NCBI GenBank assembly: GCA_002368735.1
Contig: DFEQ01000027.1
Span: 1 to 45,190, forward strand
Length of the DNA: 45,190 nt
Origin: Christensenella sp. UBA3798
GTDB taxonomy: Bacteria > Bacillota > Clostridia > Christensenellales > CAG-1252
Reading direction: 5' to 3'
Every line of letters starts with the position of its first letter. Position 1 is the stretch's first letter. A program made the position numbers and the translations under genes. The notes beneath the pieces were generated by a model. The model did not search any database. It was not told where the DNA came from and saw only the letters and a program-made list of their open reading frames with translations. This document shows, piece by piece, positions 23,270-31,555 of this stretch.

Positions 23270-24679
23270 TTATTTATTCTTTTTCCATTCGTCGTAGAAG
23301 GGGAGATACTCCTTGGTATTCTCGAGCATCTTATCAAAGAGCTCGCGCGACTCAGCGGGAGAGATGCACACGTTGGCGTCGTTCTGGAACGCCTTGAAAG
23401 CCAACTCGTAGTTGCCGGTGATAGCCGCTTCGAGGGTGAGCTGCTGTCCGTAGACCACTCTATGCACCAGGGAATCCACGCCCTGCGGGATGGCGCCCGC
23501 ACAGATGGGTTGCACGCCGCGCGCAGAGAAGGAAGCGTTGGTCTCCACCACCACGCCGAGAGGCAGGTTGGTGATCTGTCCCTTGTTGGGGAGGTTGACG
23601 TTGGTCACGAAGGGCTCGATGCCGAGGATACCCTTCATCTGCTTGACGCCCTCTTCACCCGTGACGCGGAGCTCGAACTTCTCCTCGCCCGAAAGAAGCT
23701 TGTTGGTCTTATCTATCCTCTTGGCGAGGTCCTCACGACGCCAGTCCACGGTGGTCAAGCCGAACTTCCACTCCTTGACGGTCTCGGGGTTCTTGAGATA
23801 CCAGTATCCGGGGCAGAACTCCGCCAGGTGCCTGTCGCCCGCCGCCGCGATGACGCCGTAACGACGGAAGAGATCGAACTTGACGCGCTCCGCGCTGACG
23901 AAGGTATTGTTCATCCAATGGGTGGAGCTATCCACGATATAGCCGTCCTTGTAGTGCTTCTCCACGAATTCCTTATAGATGGGCATGAGATCCACGTTGC
24001 CGTAGTGCGCCTCGGTGATCCAAGTGAAGTGGTTGACGCCGACCACGTTGACGTTGACGTCCTGCCTCTCGAGGAAAGTGCCGTACTTCTCCTGATAGGC
24101 AAGCCCCAGTATCTTCTGCGTGCCGAACACTTCGTGGCAGCAGCCGAACGCCTTGATCTCGGGATAATAGGCGTAGAGCGCCGCGGTGCACAGCGACATG
24201 GGGTTGGTGTAGTTGATGACCCATGCGTTAGGGCAATACTTCTTGATGCCCTCGGCAAAGGACTTATACATCGGGAGGGTGCGGAGCGCTCTGACGATAC
24301 CGCCGGGGCCGACCGTGTCGCCCACCGACTGATAGATGCCGTACTTCTCGGGGAGATGCACGTCGCTCGCCATCTCGTCAAAGGTGCCGGGCAGGATGGA
24401 GATGACCACAAAGTCCGCCTTGTCGAGCGCCTCTTCGAGGGTGGCGACGGCCTTGTAGTGCCACTTGCCGACGACGTCCTCTCTGTCGTAGATGGCGTTG
24501 CCGATGGTCTCGTTCGCCTTGGCGGCTTCAAAGTCGATATCGTAAAGGTAGACGGTACCGCTCATCGCGCTCTCGGTGGCAAGATCGCTCATCAAACCGC
24601 GCGCCCAGCCTCTGGAACCGCCGCCGATATAGGCGATCTTGAGATCTGTGGCTTTCTTTCCGTTGTCGAGATATTTCAT
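23270..24679 (-). CDS. lplD: GH4 glycosidase, LplD-type alpha-galacturonidase
   Basis: This 469-residue GH4 enzyme has the NAD-binding start IAYIGGGSRGWARGLMSDL, the Asn-binding segment INYTNPMSLCT, the metal-ligand Cys and His in FGCCHEVFGTQKILG, and GVNHFTWITEA with the second His. GH4 enzymes act by an NAD+ and Mn2+-dependent redox-elimination mechanism in the cytosol. The residues after the first glycine loop (SGTVYLYDIDFEAAKANE) and the stretch YGIYQSVGDTVGPGGI closely resemble B. subtilis LplD, an alpha-galacturonidase, more than MelA or AglB. ATG 24679 is chosen because GGAGGG lies before it; an earlier ATG overlaps that site. It is divergent from an AraC regulator and probably controlled by it. 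With rhaBAD nearby, rhamnogalacturonan use is likely. Confidence 0.85.
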   Translation of the reverse strand: MKYLDNGKKATDLKIAYIGGGSRGWARGLMSDLATESAMSGTVYLYDIDFEAAKANETIGNAIYDREDVVGKWHYKAVATLEEALDKADFVVISILPGTFDEMASDVHLPEKYGIYQSVGDTVGPGGIVRALRTLPMYKSFAEGIKKYCPNAWVINYTNPMSLCTAALYAYYPEIKAFGCCHEVFGTQKILGLAYQEKYGTFLERQDVNVNVVGVNHFTWITEAHYGNVDLMPIYKEFVEKHYKDGYIVDSSTHWMNNTFVSAERVKFDLFRRYGVIAAAGDRHLAEFCPGYWYLKNPETVKEWKFGLTTVDWRREDLAKRIDKTNKLLSGEEKFELRVTGEEGVKQMKGILGIEPFVTNVNLPNKGQITNLPLGVVVETNASFSARGVQPICAGAIPQGVDSLVHRVVYGQQLTLEAAITGNYELAFKAFQNDANVCISPAESRELFDKMLENTKEYLPFYDEWKKNK

Positions 24680-24719
24680 AATTCCCTCCAAATAAATTTC
24701 GTTTTACTTATTATACAAT

Positions 24720-24830
24720 GCCGCCGTAGAAGGATATATATGATTAAACACAATAAAAACTCTCTATTACATAGATATTTTCAAAAAATGAGAGTAATTT
24801 TCTTGACACCCTCGCGCGCACGTATATAAT
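24720..24830. promoter_or_regulatory. Divergent GH4/AraC promoter region
   Basis: For araC, consensus TTGACA (24803-24808), 16 nt, TATAAT (24825-24830), then only 11 nt to the ATG without a Shine-Dalgarno. For GH4, a minus-strand TATAAT lies at about 24713-24718 without a recognisable -35, as expected for an activator-dependent promoter. ACTCTC (24759-24764) and GAGAGT (24790-24795) form an inverted pair between them and may bind AraC. Confidence 0.55.
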
Positions 24831-24841
24831 ATGGGATTGCT

Positions 24842-25627
24842 ATGGAAAAATTTTTGAGGATCGAAGAGTCATCATTACCCCAACTGACGATGCGCAAACT
24901 GCACTCGCACCCCCACTACGAGATTTATTTCCTGTATGAAGGGAGCCGCAGCTTTTTTATCGAAAACACATTGTACTCCATCACCGCGCCCGCTGTCCTT
25001 GTGGTGCCGCCTTTTGCGATGCACAAGACGGAGGGAGGCGCCTTCCGCCGTATCAACATCTACGTGACCGAGAGCATGCTGGACGACTTTCAAAAGGAGG
25101 TGCTGACCAGTTTATCTCTGTCCTTCGTCCCCCTCTCGGAGGCGCAGACCGCCTCCCTACGCGACGTCCTTGCTCTCTCCCTTGATCATCCCTTGAGCGA
25201 GGAGCATGCCCACGAGGTGGATAAGGCGAAATTCGACTACTTCATCCTGATGCTCTATCACTTTGCGGAGAACCGCCTGCCCCAGTCCAAAGAGAACGCC
25301 GGACAAGCCTCTCCCCTCGTGACCAAGGCGATCAACTATATGAACGCCAATTACTCCGAGCCGCTCACGCTGGACGACCTCGCGGACAGGATATACGCCA
25401 CCAAGCAGACCCTCAACTATCACTTCAAAAAGGACCTCGGCTGTACGCCGATGAATTACCTTCTCCGCCTTCGCTTGACCAAGGTCAAGGAACTGCTTGC
25501 CACCTCCAATAAGTCCATCGAGGAGATTGCGGAGCTCTGCGGCTTCTCGTCGGGCAACTATCTGACGCTTATTTTCAAGCAGAAAGAGGGGATATCGCCC
25601 TCTTCCTATCGCAAAAACCGTAATTAG
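24842..25627 (+). CDS. AraC-family transcriptional regulator
   Basis: This 261-residue protein has an N-terminal cupin-like sensing domain (HSHPHYEIYFLYEGSRSFFI, with PFAMHKT) and a C-terminal double helix-turn-helix typical of AraC: LDDLADRIYATKQTLNYHFKKDLGCTP (about 176-202) and IEEIAELCGFSSGNYLTLIFKQKEGISPSSY. It is divergent from the GH4 gene and is probably its sugar-responsive activator. The ATG lies 11 nt after a perfect TATAAT and lacks a ribosome binding site, so its mRNA leader would be only about five bases. Confidence 0.9.
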   Translation: MEKFLRIEESSLPQLTMRKLHSHPHYEIYFLYEGSRSFFIENTLYSITAPAVLVVPPFAMHKTEGGAFRRINIYVTESMLDDFQKEVLTSLSLSFVPLSEAQTASLRDVLALSLDHPLSEEHAHEVDKAKFDYFILMLYHFAENRLPQSKENAGQASPLVTKAINYMNANYSEPLTLDDLADRIYATKQTLNYHFKKDLGCTPMNYLLRLRLTKVKELLATSNKSIEEIAELCGFSSGNYLTLIFKQKEGISPSSYRKNRN

Positions 25628-25670
25628 GCGGGCGCGGATAAGGCGGCATATACTTCGCTACCGTTTCAAA

Positions 25671-25716
25671 AAGGGGCAGTTACGTACACTATGGTACGCG
25701 CCTGCCCCATTTTTTT
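25671..25716 (+). terminator. Rho-independent terminator after araC
   Basis: GGGGCAG (25673-25679) pairs with CTGCCCC (25702-25708), with an inner CGTAC/GTACG stem, followed by T7. Confidence 0.85.
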
Positions 25717-25762
25717 ACGGAGCGCTCGTCTCTACCACCTTCTCCGCGCTCGCTTGGGGAAA

Positions 25763-25912
25763 GATCTTCTGCGATCCCTCATTCCCAATTCCCAAATTAG
25801 TCCTTTTCGTCGAGCATCGCTCGACACTTCACGTTTCCGCAGGGAACACATCTCGGTGCGAAGCCCACTTCTCGCGGCACCCGCCGCACGATCGTGCATT
25901 ACGCATTCGATC
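25763..25912. repeat. Palindrome array III (linker ACTTCAC-like)
   Basis: In the 371-base gap before the desaturase gene, palindromes are again joined by 7-nt linkers: ATTCCC and AATTCCC tandem (25781-25793), GTCGAGC-ATC-GCTCGAC (25809-25825), ACTTCAC, GTTTCC-GCA-GGGAAC (25833-25847, one G-T pair), ACATCTC, a decayed unit (25855-25866), ACTTCTC, GCGGC-ACCC-GCCGC (25874-25887), then GATCG (25890-25894) with CGATC (25908-25912) around a TGCATTACGCATT core. It is more degenerate than array II but has the same unit and linker geometry. The array lies between the araC terminator and the next promoter. Confidence 0.75.
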
Positions 25913-25936
25913 TATTCCGCATTGTTATTTCCCCTA

Positions 25937-25965
25937 TTGACTTTTTCCCTATTATACAGTACAGT
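25937..25965 (+). promoter_or_regulatory. Candidate promoter of the desaturase-reductase operon
   Basis: TTGACT (25937-25942), 17 nt, TACAGT (25960-25965), about 33 nt before the ATG. Other A+T-rich hexamers close by (ATTATA, TATAAG) make the -10 uncertain. Confidence 0.4.
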
Positions 25966-25998
25966 ATAAGTATCTTATTCTATAAAAAGGAGCGCTAT

Positions 25999-27522
25999 AT
26001 GAAAGAATATGACGTCATCGTAGTCGGCGCGGGAAACGGCGGTCTTGTCGCCGCAGCGACCACGGCACAAGCAGGCTTCAAGACCATCCTCTTTGAGAAG
26101 CATAACCTTCCGGGCGGATGCGCCACCAGCTTTATTCGCGGCAGATTTGAGTTTGAGCCCGCCCTGCACGAGCTGTGCGCGGAGGACACCTGTCCCGATT
26201 TGGAATCTTCCAAGAAGATCTTTGCTGACCTCGGCGCAAAGATGGAGCTTCTGCACGAGACCACCCTCTACCGCTCTATCTGCAAGGACCCCGAATGCCC
26301 CTTCGACGTGGTGATGCGCGCGGGGAGAGAGAACTTCCTCGACGACATTGAGGCAGCTGCCCCCGGCAATCGCGACAAGGTGGCGAAGCTTTTCGACCTG
26401 GTGAACAACATCAGCGAAGCTCAGCTCTATATGAATACGGGCAAGAACGGTCCGAAGATCAATCCCTTCGTGATGATGAGTAAGCACGGCGACTTTATGC
26501 GTACGGCGTCGCACAGCGCGGAGGAAGTGGAGCTAGCCCTCGGCATCGACGAAAAGGCGCGCGCCATCATCAACACCTATTGGGGCTATCTCGGCGTGCC
26601 GACGGACGAACTATCCGCCCTGCACTTCATCAGCTTACTCACCGCCTACTGCGAGGTCAAGCCCACGATGCCCTATAACCGCTCGCACGAACTATCGCTC
26701 GCCCTCGTCAAGTCGCTGGAGAGTTTCGGCGGCGAGATACGCTACAACAGCGAAGTCACCGAGTTCCTCTTTGACGACAAGGGCAAGGCGATCGGCGTAA
26801 AGGCAAACGGCGAGACCTACTACGCCAAGAAGATCATCTCCAATATCATCCCGAACAACGTCATCAACCGTTCGAGCGAGAAGGCCATCCCCAAGAGATT
26901 CCGCAAGATGGCGAACGCCAGGAAGTTCGGTATGACCTTCGTGACCGTCTACCTCGGTCTCGACAAGACCCGCGAGGAGCTGGGCATCGAGGACTACAGC
27001 GTCTTCATCGCGCGCTATAAGGACGCGCGCAAGCAGTTTGACGAGAGGGCGAACTTCGGCTATTACGTGGTCAACTGTTTGAACGTGCCTCTCCCCGACG
27101 CCACCCCCAAGGGCACCTCGACCCTCTTCTTCACCATTCCCTACATGCCGGGCGACTTCCCCGAGGACCTCACCCCGCGCGAGTATAAGGAATATAAGAA
27201 TCAGATCGCCGAAAAGTTCATCAAGGACTACGAAGAGACGATGGGCATATCCATCCGTCCCTATATCGAGGAGATATCCATTGCCTCCCCCGTGACCTTT
27301 GCCCGCTACCTCGGAACCCCCGAAGGCGCCATCTACGGCTACGATACCGGCAGCTGGGATAACATCGTAGGGCGCATTGCGATGGAACAGCTGGATTTCA
27401 ACATCCCCGGCCTCTACTTCTGCGGCGGCCACCACACGAGGGGCGACGGCTTCCCCTCCGGATACATCACCGGAGACAAGACGGCGCGCCAGGTCATCAA
27501 AGACTTAAAGGAGGGCAAATAA
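25999..27522 (+). CDS. FAD-dependent oxidoreductase, phytoene desaturase/CrtI-like
   Basis: This 507-residue protein has the N-terminal dinucleotide motif DVIVVGAGNGGLVAAATTAQAG and FEKHNLPGGCATSF, as in CrtI/amine-oxidase-like flavoproteins, and the matching C-terminal FAD segment LYFCGGHHTRGDGFPSGYITG. The middle region lacks membrane helices. ATG 25999 follows AAGGAG; longer in-frame starts would run through the promoter. No carotenoid synthesis genes (crtB, crtE) are visible, so a carotenoid role is unsupported. It is followed after one base by an FNR-like reductase, which suggests an electron-transfer pair acting on an unknown unsaturated or saturated substrate. Confidence 0.8.
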   Translation: MKEYDVIVVGAGNGGLVAAATTAQAGFKTILFEKHNLPGGCATSFIRGRFEFEPALHELCAEDTCPDLESSKKIFADLGAKMELLHETTLYRSICKDPECPFDVVMRAGRENFLDDIEAAAPGNRDKVAKLFDLVNNISEAQLYMNTGKNGPKINPFVMMSKHGDFMRTASHSAEEVELALGIDEKARAIINTYWGYLGVPTDELSALHFISLLTAYCEVKPTMPYNRSHELSLALVKSLESFGGEIRYNSEVTEFLFDDKGKAIGVKANGETYYAKKIISNIIPNNVINRSSEKAIPKRFRKMANARKFGMTFVTVYLGLDKTREELGIEDYSVFIARYKDARKQFDERANFGYYVVNCLNVPLPDATPKGTSTLFFTIPYMPGDFPEDLTPREYKEYKNQIAEKFIKDYEETMGISIRPYIEEISIASPVTFARYLGTPEGAIYGYDTGSWDNIVGRIAMEQLDFNIPGLYFCGGHHTRGDGFPSGYITGDKTARQVIKDLKEGK

Positions 27523-27523
27523 T

Positions 27524-28732
27524 ATGAAGTCCAATATCTCCAAACTCAGTCGTCTGGGACTTATCAAGGTCATCGTCAAGAGGCTACTCGCCATCGGCAA
27601 AGGCTCCAAAGAGCCCACCAAAGACCTCTACGATTATCATCCCAACAAGCTCGCCAAGGAGCTCCACCCCTCCGTGCAACACCTCAAGGTGATGAAGGTC
27701 GAGGAGTTCTCCAAAGATATGAAGAAATTCTACCTCGCCCCCGATCCCGAGAAGGGGACGACGTCGCTCGCCTGGTTCTCGGCGGGGCAATACCTCTCCA
27801 TCGCGGTGGATATCAAAGGCAAGCTCTTTAAGCGCCCCTACTCCATCGCATCCTCTCCCGCGGACACCTTGAACGGCTACTATATGCTGACCATCAAGAG
27901 GGTGGAGGGCGGCATCGTATCGCAGTATATCCTCGACAACTGGAAGGAAGGTCAGGAGCTTGACGCTTCCGCCCCGCTCGGCGACTTCACCTACGAGCGC
28001 CTGCGCGACGCAAAGACGGTCATCGGCATCGCCGGCGGCAGCGGCATCACTCCCTTCCGCTCCCTTGCCAAGGCGATATACGAAGGGGACGAGCCCTGCT
28101 CTCTCATCCTTCTCTACGGCAGCCGCACCTATAATGACGCCGCCTTCAGCGACGAGATAGAAGCCATGGCGAAAGAGTGCGACAGGATAAAGCTGGTCAA
28201 CGTGCTCTCGAACGAGGAGAAAGAGGGCTGCGAAAGCGGCTTCATCACCGCCGACCTCATCAAGAAATATGCGCCCAAGGAGGAAGATTACTCCATCTTT
28301 ATGTGCGGGCCGCAGGCGATGTATAACTTCGCGGATAAGGAGATAGAAAAGCTCGGCATCCGCAGGAAGTTCGTGCGCCACGAGCTATTCGGTGAATTCT
28401 TCCATCCCGAGAAAGACGATGCCTATACGGGCGACGTGAACGAGAAATATAACCTCACCGTCACCATCGCGGGCGTGACCACCACCATCCCCTGCGACGC
28501 CAATACGTCCCTCCTTCGCACGATGGAAGCGGCGGGGCTCAATCCTCCCTCCGACTGCCGTAGCGGCAGATGCGGTTGGTGCCACTCCAAGCTCATCTCG
28601 GGCGACGTGTATACGCCCCCCTCGGTGGACGGCAGAAGGCTCGCAGACAAGGAATTCGGCTACATCCATCCCTGCTGCGCCTTCCCCCTCTCCGACGTCG
28701 CCATCGACGTCCCCCCGATGCCGAAGAAGTAA
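27524..28732 (+). CDS. Flavin oxidoreductase with C-terminal [2Fe-2S] ferredoxin domain
   Basis: This 402-residue protein has an FNR-type FAD module (LFKRPYSIASSPADT, about 108-122), an NAD(P)-binding module (GIAGGSGITPFRSLAKA, FMCGPQAMYNF) and a C-terminal plant-type ferredoxin domain with CRSGRCGWCHSKL and a later Cys (IHPCCAFPLSD), giving the C-x4-C-x2-C...C cluster pattern. This layout is that of NAD(P)H-dependent reductases that feed electrons to an oxygenase, desaturase or reductase partner. It is translationally adjacent to the FAD desaturase-like gene (one base between them; AAGGAGG ribosome binding site), so it is probably its electron donor. The N-terminal 50 basic residues are unassigned. 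A terminator follows. Confidence 0.85.
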   Translation: MKSNISKLSRLGLIKVIVKRLLAIGKGSKEPTKDLYDYHPNKLAKELHPSVQHLKVMKVEEFSKDMKKFYLAPDPEKGTTSLAWFSAGQYLSIAVDIKGKLFKRPYSIASSPADTLNGYYMLTIKRVEGGIVSQYILDNWKEGQELDASAPLGDFTYERLRDAKTVIGIAGGSGITPFRSLAKAIYEGDEPCSLILLYGSRTYNDAAFSDEIEAMAKECDRIKLVNVLSNEEKEGCESGFITADLIKKYAPKEEDYSIFMCGPQAMYNFADKEIEKLGIRRKFVRHELFGEFFHPEKDDAYTGDVNEKYNLTVTIAGVTTTIPCDANTSLLRTMEAAGLNPPSDCRSGRCGWCHSKLISGDVYTPPSVDGRRLADKEFGYIHPCCAFPLSDVAIDVPPMPKK

Positions 28733-28744
28733 TAATCTGACACA

Positions 28745-28778
28745 AAAAGAAGGTCGATGTCGTCGACCTTCTTTTTTT
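28745..28778. terminator. Bidirectional terminator between convergent genes
   Basis: AAAGAAGGTCGA (28746-28757), loop TGTCG, TCGACCTTCTTT (28763-28774), then more T. It serves the reductase operon and, read on the minus strand, the RyR-domain gene. Confidence 0.85.
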
Positions 28779-28802
28779 TATCCTTAGCGTAACGAAACGC
28801 GA

Positions 28803-31421
28803 CTACGCCTTTTTCTCCTCCGACTTTTGGACTTCTTCCGCCGTCTTTTGCTCTTCTGCCTTTTGTGTTTCTTCCGCCGACTGTTTCGTTTCCTTCCCTT
28901 TGGACGTCTCCGATTCCTTCTGTCCCTCTGCATTGGGATCATAGCCGTACAATGCCCATAATACGTTGGCAAGATCGTAACAAAGGGTCCCACCATTTGA
29001 CGAAGCCGTCAAAGAATAGCCCTGCAAACAGTCGTGTTGCTTTTTCTCCTTATTCTTTTCAACACGATAGACCCATCCTTCGGCAAAGTGCAAGCGCACC
29101 CAACGATCGTGCTCCGTTGCAATGGCGAGCCTCTTAAAACTGCGCATTTCCTTCGCGAGGTCAAACCTTCCATAGAGAGCGCATTTAGAGAGGATCGTAA
29201 CGATAGTCTTCCAGAAATAATAGCGATAATACTTCTCTGCAGAAACAACGCTCTGATTGGAAGCTTTTTCCCACAAAGAGCTCTGTTCATACTCCAGTAT
29301 GCTCTCTTTCTTCAACGCATCGTTCTCTGCGTTTTCAAAGAGGGCGTTGATGCGTTTTAAAACGAAGTCCGCTTTTTCAGAGAGTTCATTCGATCCGTCC
29401 ACGAAATCAGACGCATCGCTTGTTTTTGCGTTCTCTTGAACGAGTTTTTCGAGCTTGACCTCAAATGCATGTCCACTGCGACGGATAGTATCAAAGTCCT
29501 TTTCTTCCGAAATCTCTTTGAAGCTTGACCAAAGATCGAACTTGTTCCCCGTCAAACTGTTATATGTGGTGTGCTTCTTTATCGCGGATATCTTGCGCTC
29601 CGAATAGTTTTTGAAAGAATACACTTCATCCAAATTGTTGACGATGATGATCTTCAAATAGTTCCCGACCTCGATCTCTCTACGCTCTTCATCCAGGGGC
29701 ACTCCGTAGGTCGAAAGCAAGTTATTGTTGTTCTTGTTAAAGATCGCGACTACAAGATAATACTTATGCGGCGTTACGGTCGGCGGTTCGGGAGTAACCT
29801 CTTTCCCATCCCTTTTGTCATTGTTCTCGGGGGGAGCCACAATGGGCGCATTGGCGTTGACGATCCATTGTCCGATCACGTTGGCATAGGTGATATTCCT
29901 ATAGTCGTCGCCCGTGGCTATGGTGATGACGTCGGGAGCGTTCTCCGACAGGATATCTCCCTTCATATTATACAGTTCGGCATCCTCACCGCGGAACTGA
30001 TGGAATCCGTACACGGGACAGGGAAGCCCCGCCGCCTGATTAGCGGACGCTATTGCTTTTTTGAGCAAGTCTCCCCAAGCAGGGTCATCCAAAAAATCGT
30101 AATTCTCCGGATGTTCTGCGCGGAACAGTTCACCCGCCTCCGTCATCCTGGCGTCAAAGACGTTTACCGCAAAGGGGCGAGAGGTCGTTTTCGTCACCAC
30201 TCCGGCATTCTCCTCCATCGCGATGCCCGGCGTCTGCACGAAGAGCTCCTTGCTGATCGCTTCGCCCGTGCCGCCAAAGCCGAGCGACCAAACCGAGACC
30301 GGACGCATTTCGTCCGATGACAGCTTCTCCATCATATCTTTATCGAGGATCTTTTGGACAGAGGTCTGTCCGCCTTCATACGCCTCGTTAAAGATGGTAA
30401 GCGTTGCGAATTCATCCACAGGCTTTCCATTTTCTCCTTCCGACTTTTTCGCTTCGTTTTTCGGTTTTGCCTTGATTGTTATTTCTTGCCGCTTTTCTTC
30501 GTCCGTCGCCTTTTTCGCTTCTTCGAGCGCTTTTTGATATGCCTGATAGTTGATCTTCCTCTTGGTGAGCACGAAATATTCTATGAAGAGTTTATCCTTC
30601 TTTTTCTTCCTGATCTTGATGTCGTCCAAAACGGCCGTGAGATTATTCTCCTCCTCGGGGATATGATCGTTTGATGCGAAAGCAAAGATCATGAAGTCGC
30701 GTTTGTCGTTGACGTCCGTAAAGTTTTTATTGTTGTTTTTGAGATGGAGCGCTTTGGCGATGCTCTTTCCCTTCGCGGAAGAGTAGGACCAATAACAGAA
30801 ACCGTCCGCCACCACGCGGCGACACAGTTCGTCCTTGCGGTCAAAGGTCTTGAGTCCCGGTCCGCCGAAGACTATCATCGCTTTTTTCTTCTTTTTTTCG
30901 CATTCCTCCTTGATGGACTCCGCAAAGGTGATGGACTCTTCGGTCAACGCAGTGAATACGTAAATGTTCTTGTTGCGCTTGCAGGTGAAGATCAAGCGGA
31001 AATAGGAATAGAACTCGTAGCTCGCGCGGGCGGAGATCACGGTGAGCATGATGAGCGCTACGTAGATGGAACTGCCATAATACAAGGTGGCGAAGATGTA
31101 ACCGCCCGGCACCGACGCCGCACTGTAGGGAAGCCCCCCAAAACCCAGCGTGCCGAAGGAAGAATAAGCGGCGTAGAGCATTTTGGACACCCACGCCCAC
31201 ATACTCCTGTCGAGGGGCGGGTCGGCGATGAGTTCCACGACGATCTTGACCCCGATATTGATCAAAAACGCCACGAGGATAAAGAGGAACTCCACCAAGA
31301 ACTTGGAGCCGGCGTGCTTTTTCCTGACGTGGAAGTAGAGTAGAAGGGTGCACGCCAGCAACGCGACCAAGGCGACGAGGGCGACCCCGAGCCCCAAGAG
31401 TTTCATGCAGATCAGCGACAT
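28803..31421 (-). CDS. Channel-like membrane protein with pore loop, two Rossmann/RCK-like domains and C-terminal RyR domain
   Basis: An 872-residue protein. Membrane helices lie at about 5-30, 41-65 and 106-129. Between the last two is a re-entrant segment with T91-L-G-F-G-G96, close to the K+ channel filter T-V-G-Y-G. A Rossmann-like domain starts at NKNIYVFTALTEES (150-163), and a second has VWSLGFGGTGEAISKEL (377-393), giving a GxGGTG loop as in TrkA/RCK domains. Residues about 760-827 match an RyR repeat: EHDRW, then AEGWVYR, KQHDCL, and YDLANVLWALYGY. The tail (828-872) is low-complexity Lys/Glu/Gln/Thr. ATG 31421 follows AGGAGG. By family knowledge, bacterial RyR domains are thought to bind nucleotide-like ligands and occur in conflict systems. 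A ligand-gated channel or defence effector is my inference. Confidence 0.75.
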   Translation of the reverse strand: MSLICMKLLGLGVALVALVALLACTLLLYFHVRKKHAGSKFLVEFLFILVAFLINIGVKIVVELIADPPLDRSMWAWVSKMLYAAYSSFGTLGFGGLPYSAASVPGGYIFATLYYGSSIYVALIMLTVISARASYEFYSYFRLIFTCKRNKNIYVFTALTEESITFAESIKEECEKKKKKAMIVFGGPGLKTFDRKDELCRRVVADGFCYWSYSSAKGKSIAKALHLKNNNKNFTDVNDKRDFMIFAFASNDHIPEEENNLTAVLDDIKIRKKKKDKLFIEYFVLTKRKINYQAYQKALEEAKKATDEEKRQEITIKAKPKNEAKKSEGENGKPVDEFATLTIFNEAYEGGQTSVQKILDKDMMEKLSSDEMRPVSVWSLGFGGTGEAISKELFVQTPGIAMEENAGVVTKTTSRPFAVNVFDARMTEAGELFRAEHPENYDFLDDPAWGDLLKKAIASANQAAGLPCPVYGFHQFRGEDAELYNMKGDILSENAPDVITIATGDDYRNITYANVIGQWIVNANAPIVAPPENNDKRDGKEVTPEPPTVTPHKYYLVVAIFNKNNNNLLSTYGVPLDEERREIEVGNYLKIIIVNNLDEVYSFKNYSERKISAIKKHTTYNSLTGNKFDLWSSFKEISEEKDFDTIRRSGHAFEVKLEKLVQENAKTSDASDFVDGSNELSEKADFVLKRINALFENAENDALKKESILEYEQSSLWEKASNQSVVSAEKYYRYYFWKTIVTILSKCALYGRFDLAKEMRSFKRLAIATEHDRWVRLHFAEGWVYRVEKNKEKKQHDCLQGYSLTASSNGGTLCYDLANVLWALYGYDPNAEGQKESETSKGKETKQSAEETQKAEEQKTAEEVQKSEEKKA

Positions 31422-31473
31422 ACTGCCTCCTTTTCGCAGATAAACGCGAAAACGAAAAAGAAATTGTGTAAAT

Positions 31474-31502
31474 ATTATATCAAAAATATAGCAGTAACAC
31501 AA
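31474..31502 (-). promoter_or_regulatory. Promoter of the RyR-domain channel gene
   Basis: On the minus strand TTGTGT (31497-31502), 17 nt, TATAAT (31474-31479), about 50 nt before the ATG. A second candidate is TTGACA (31522-31527) with TATTGT (31499-31504); its -35 overlaps the -35 of the divergent glycosylase gene. Confidence 0.5.
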
Positions 31503-31520
31503 TATATTCTGCAAGATGGG

Positions 31521-31549
31521 TTGTCAAAAAGCGACGAAACCGCTATAAT
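31521..31549 (+). promoter_or_regulatory. Promoter of the DNA glycosylase gene, ATG at +1
   Basis: TTGTCA (31521-31526), exactly 17 nt, perfect TATAAT (31544-31549). The ATG at 31556 comes 6 nt after the -10, so its A should be the transcription start, and no Shine-Dalgarno sequence exists. Confidence 0.65.
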
Positions 31550-31555
31550 ACAGCC

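Noticed and set aside
23219..24829. Plus-strand frame of 536 codons opposite the GH4 gene
   Set aside because: Antisense shadow; the minus-strand frame has the full GH4 motif set.
25894..25998. N-terminal extension of the FAD oxidoreductase by 35 residues
   Set aside because: It would begin inside the palindrome array and cross the promoter; the ATG at 25999 has AAGGAG and begins at the dinucleotide-binding strand.
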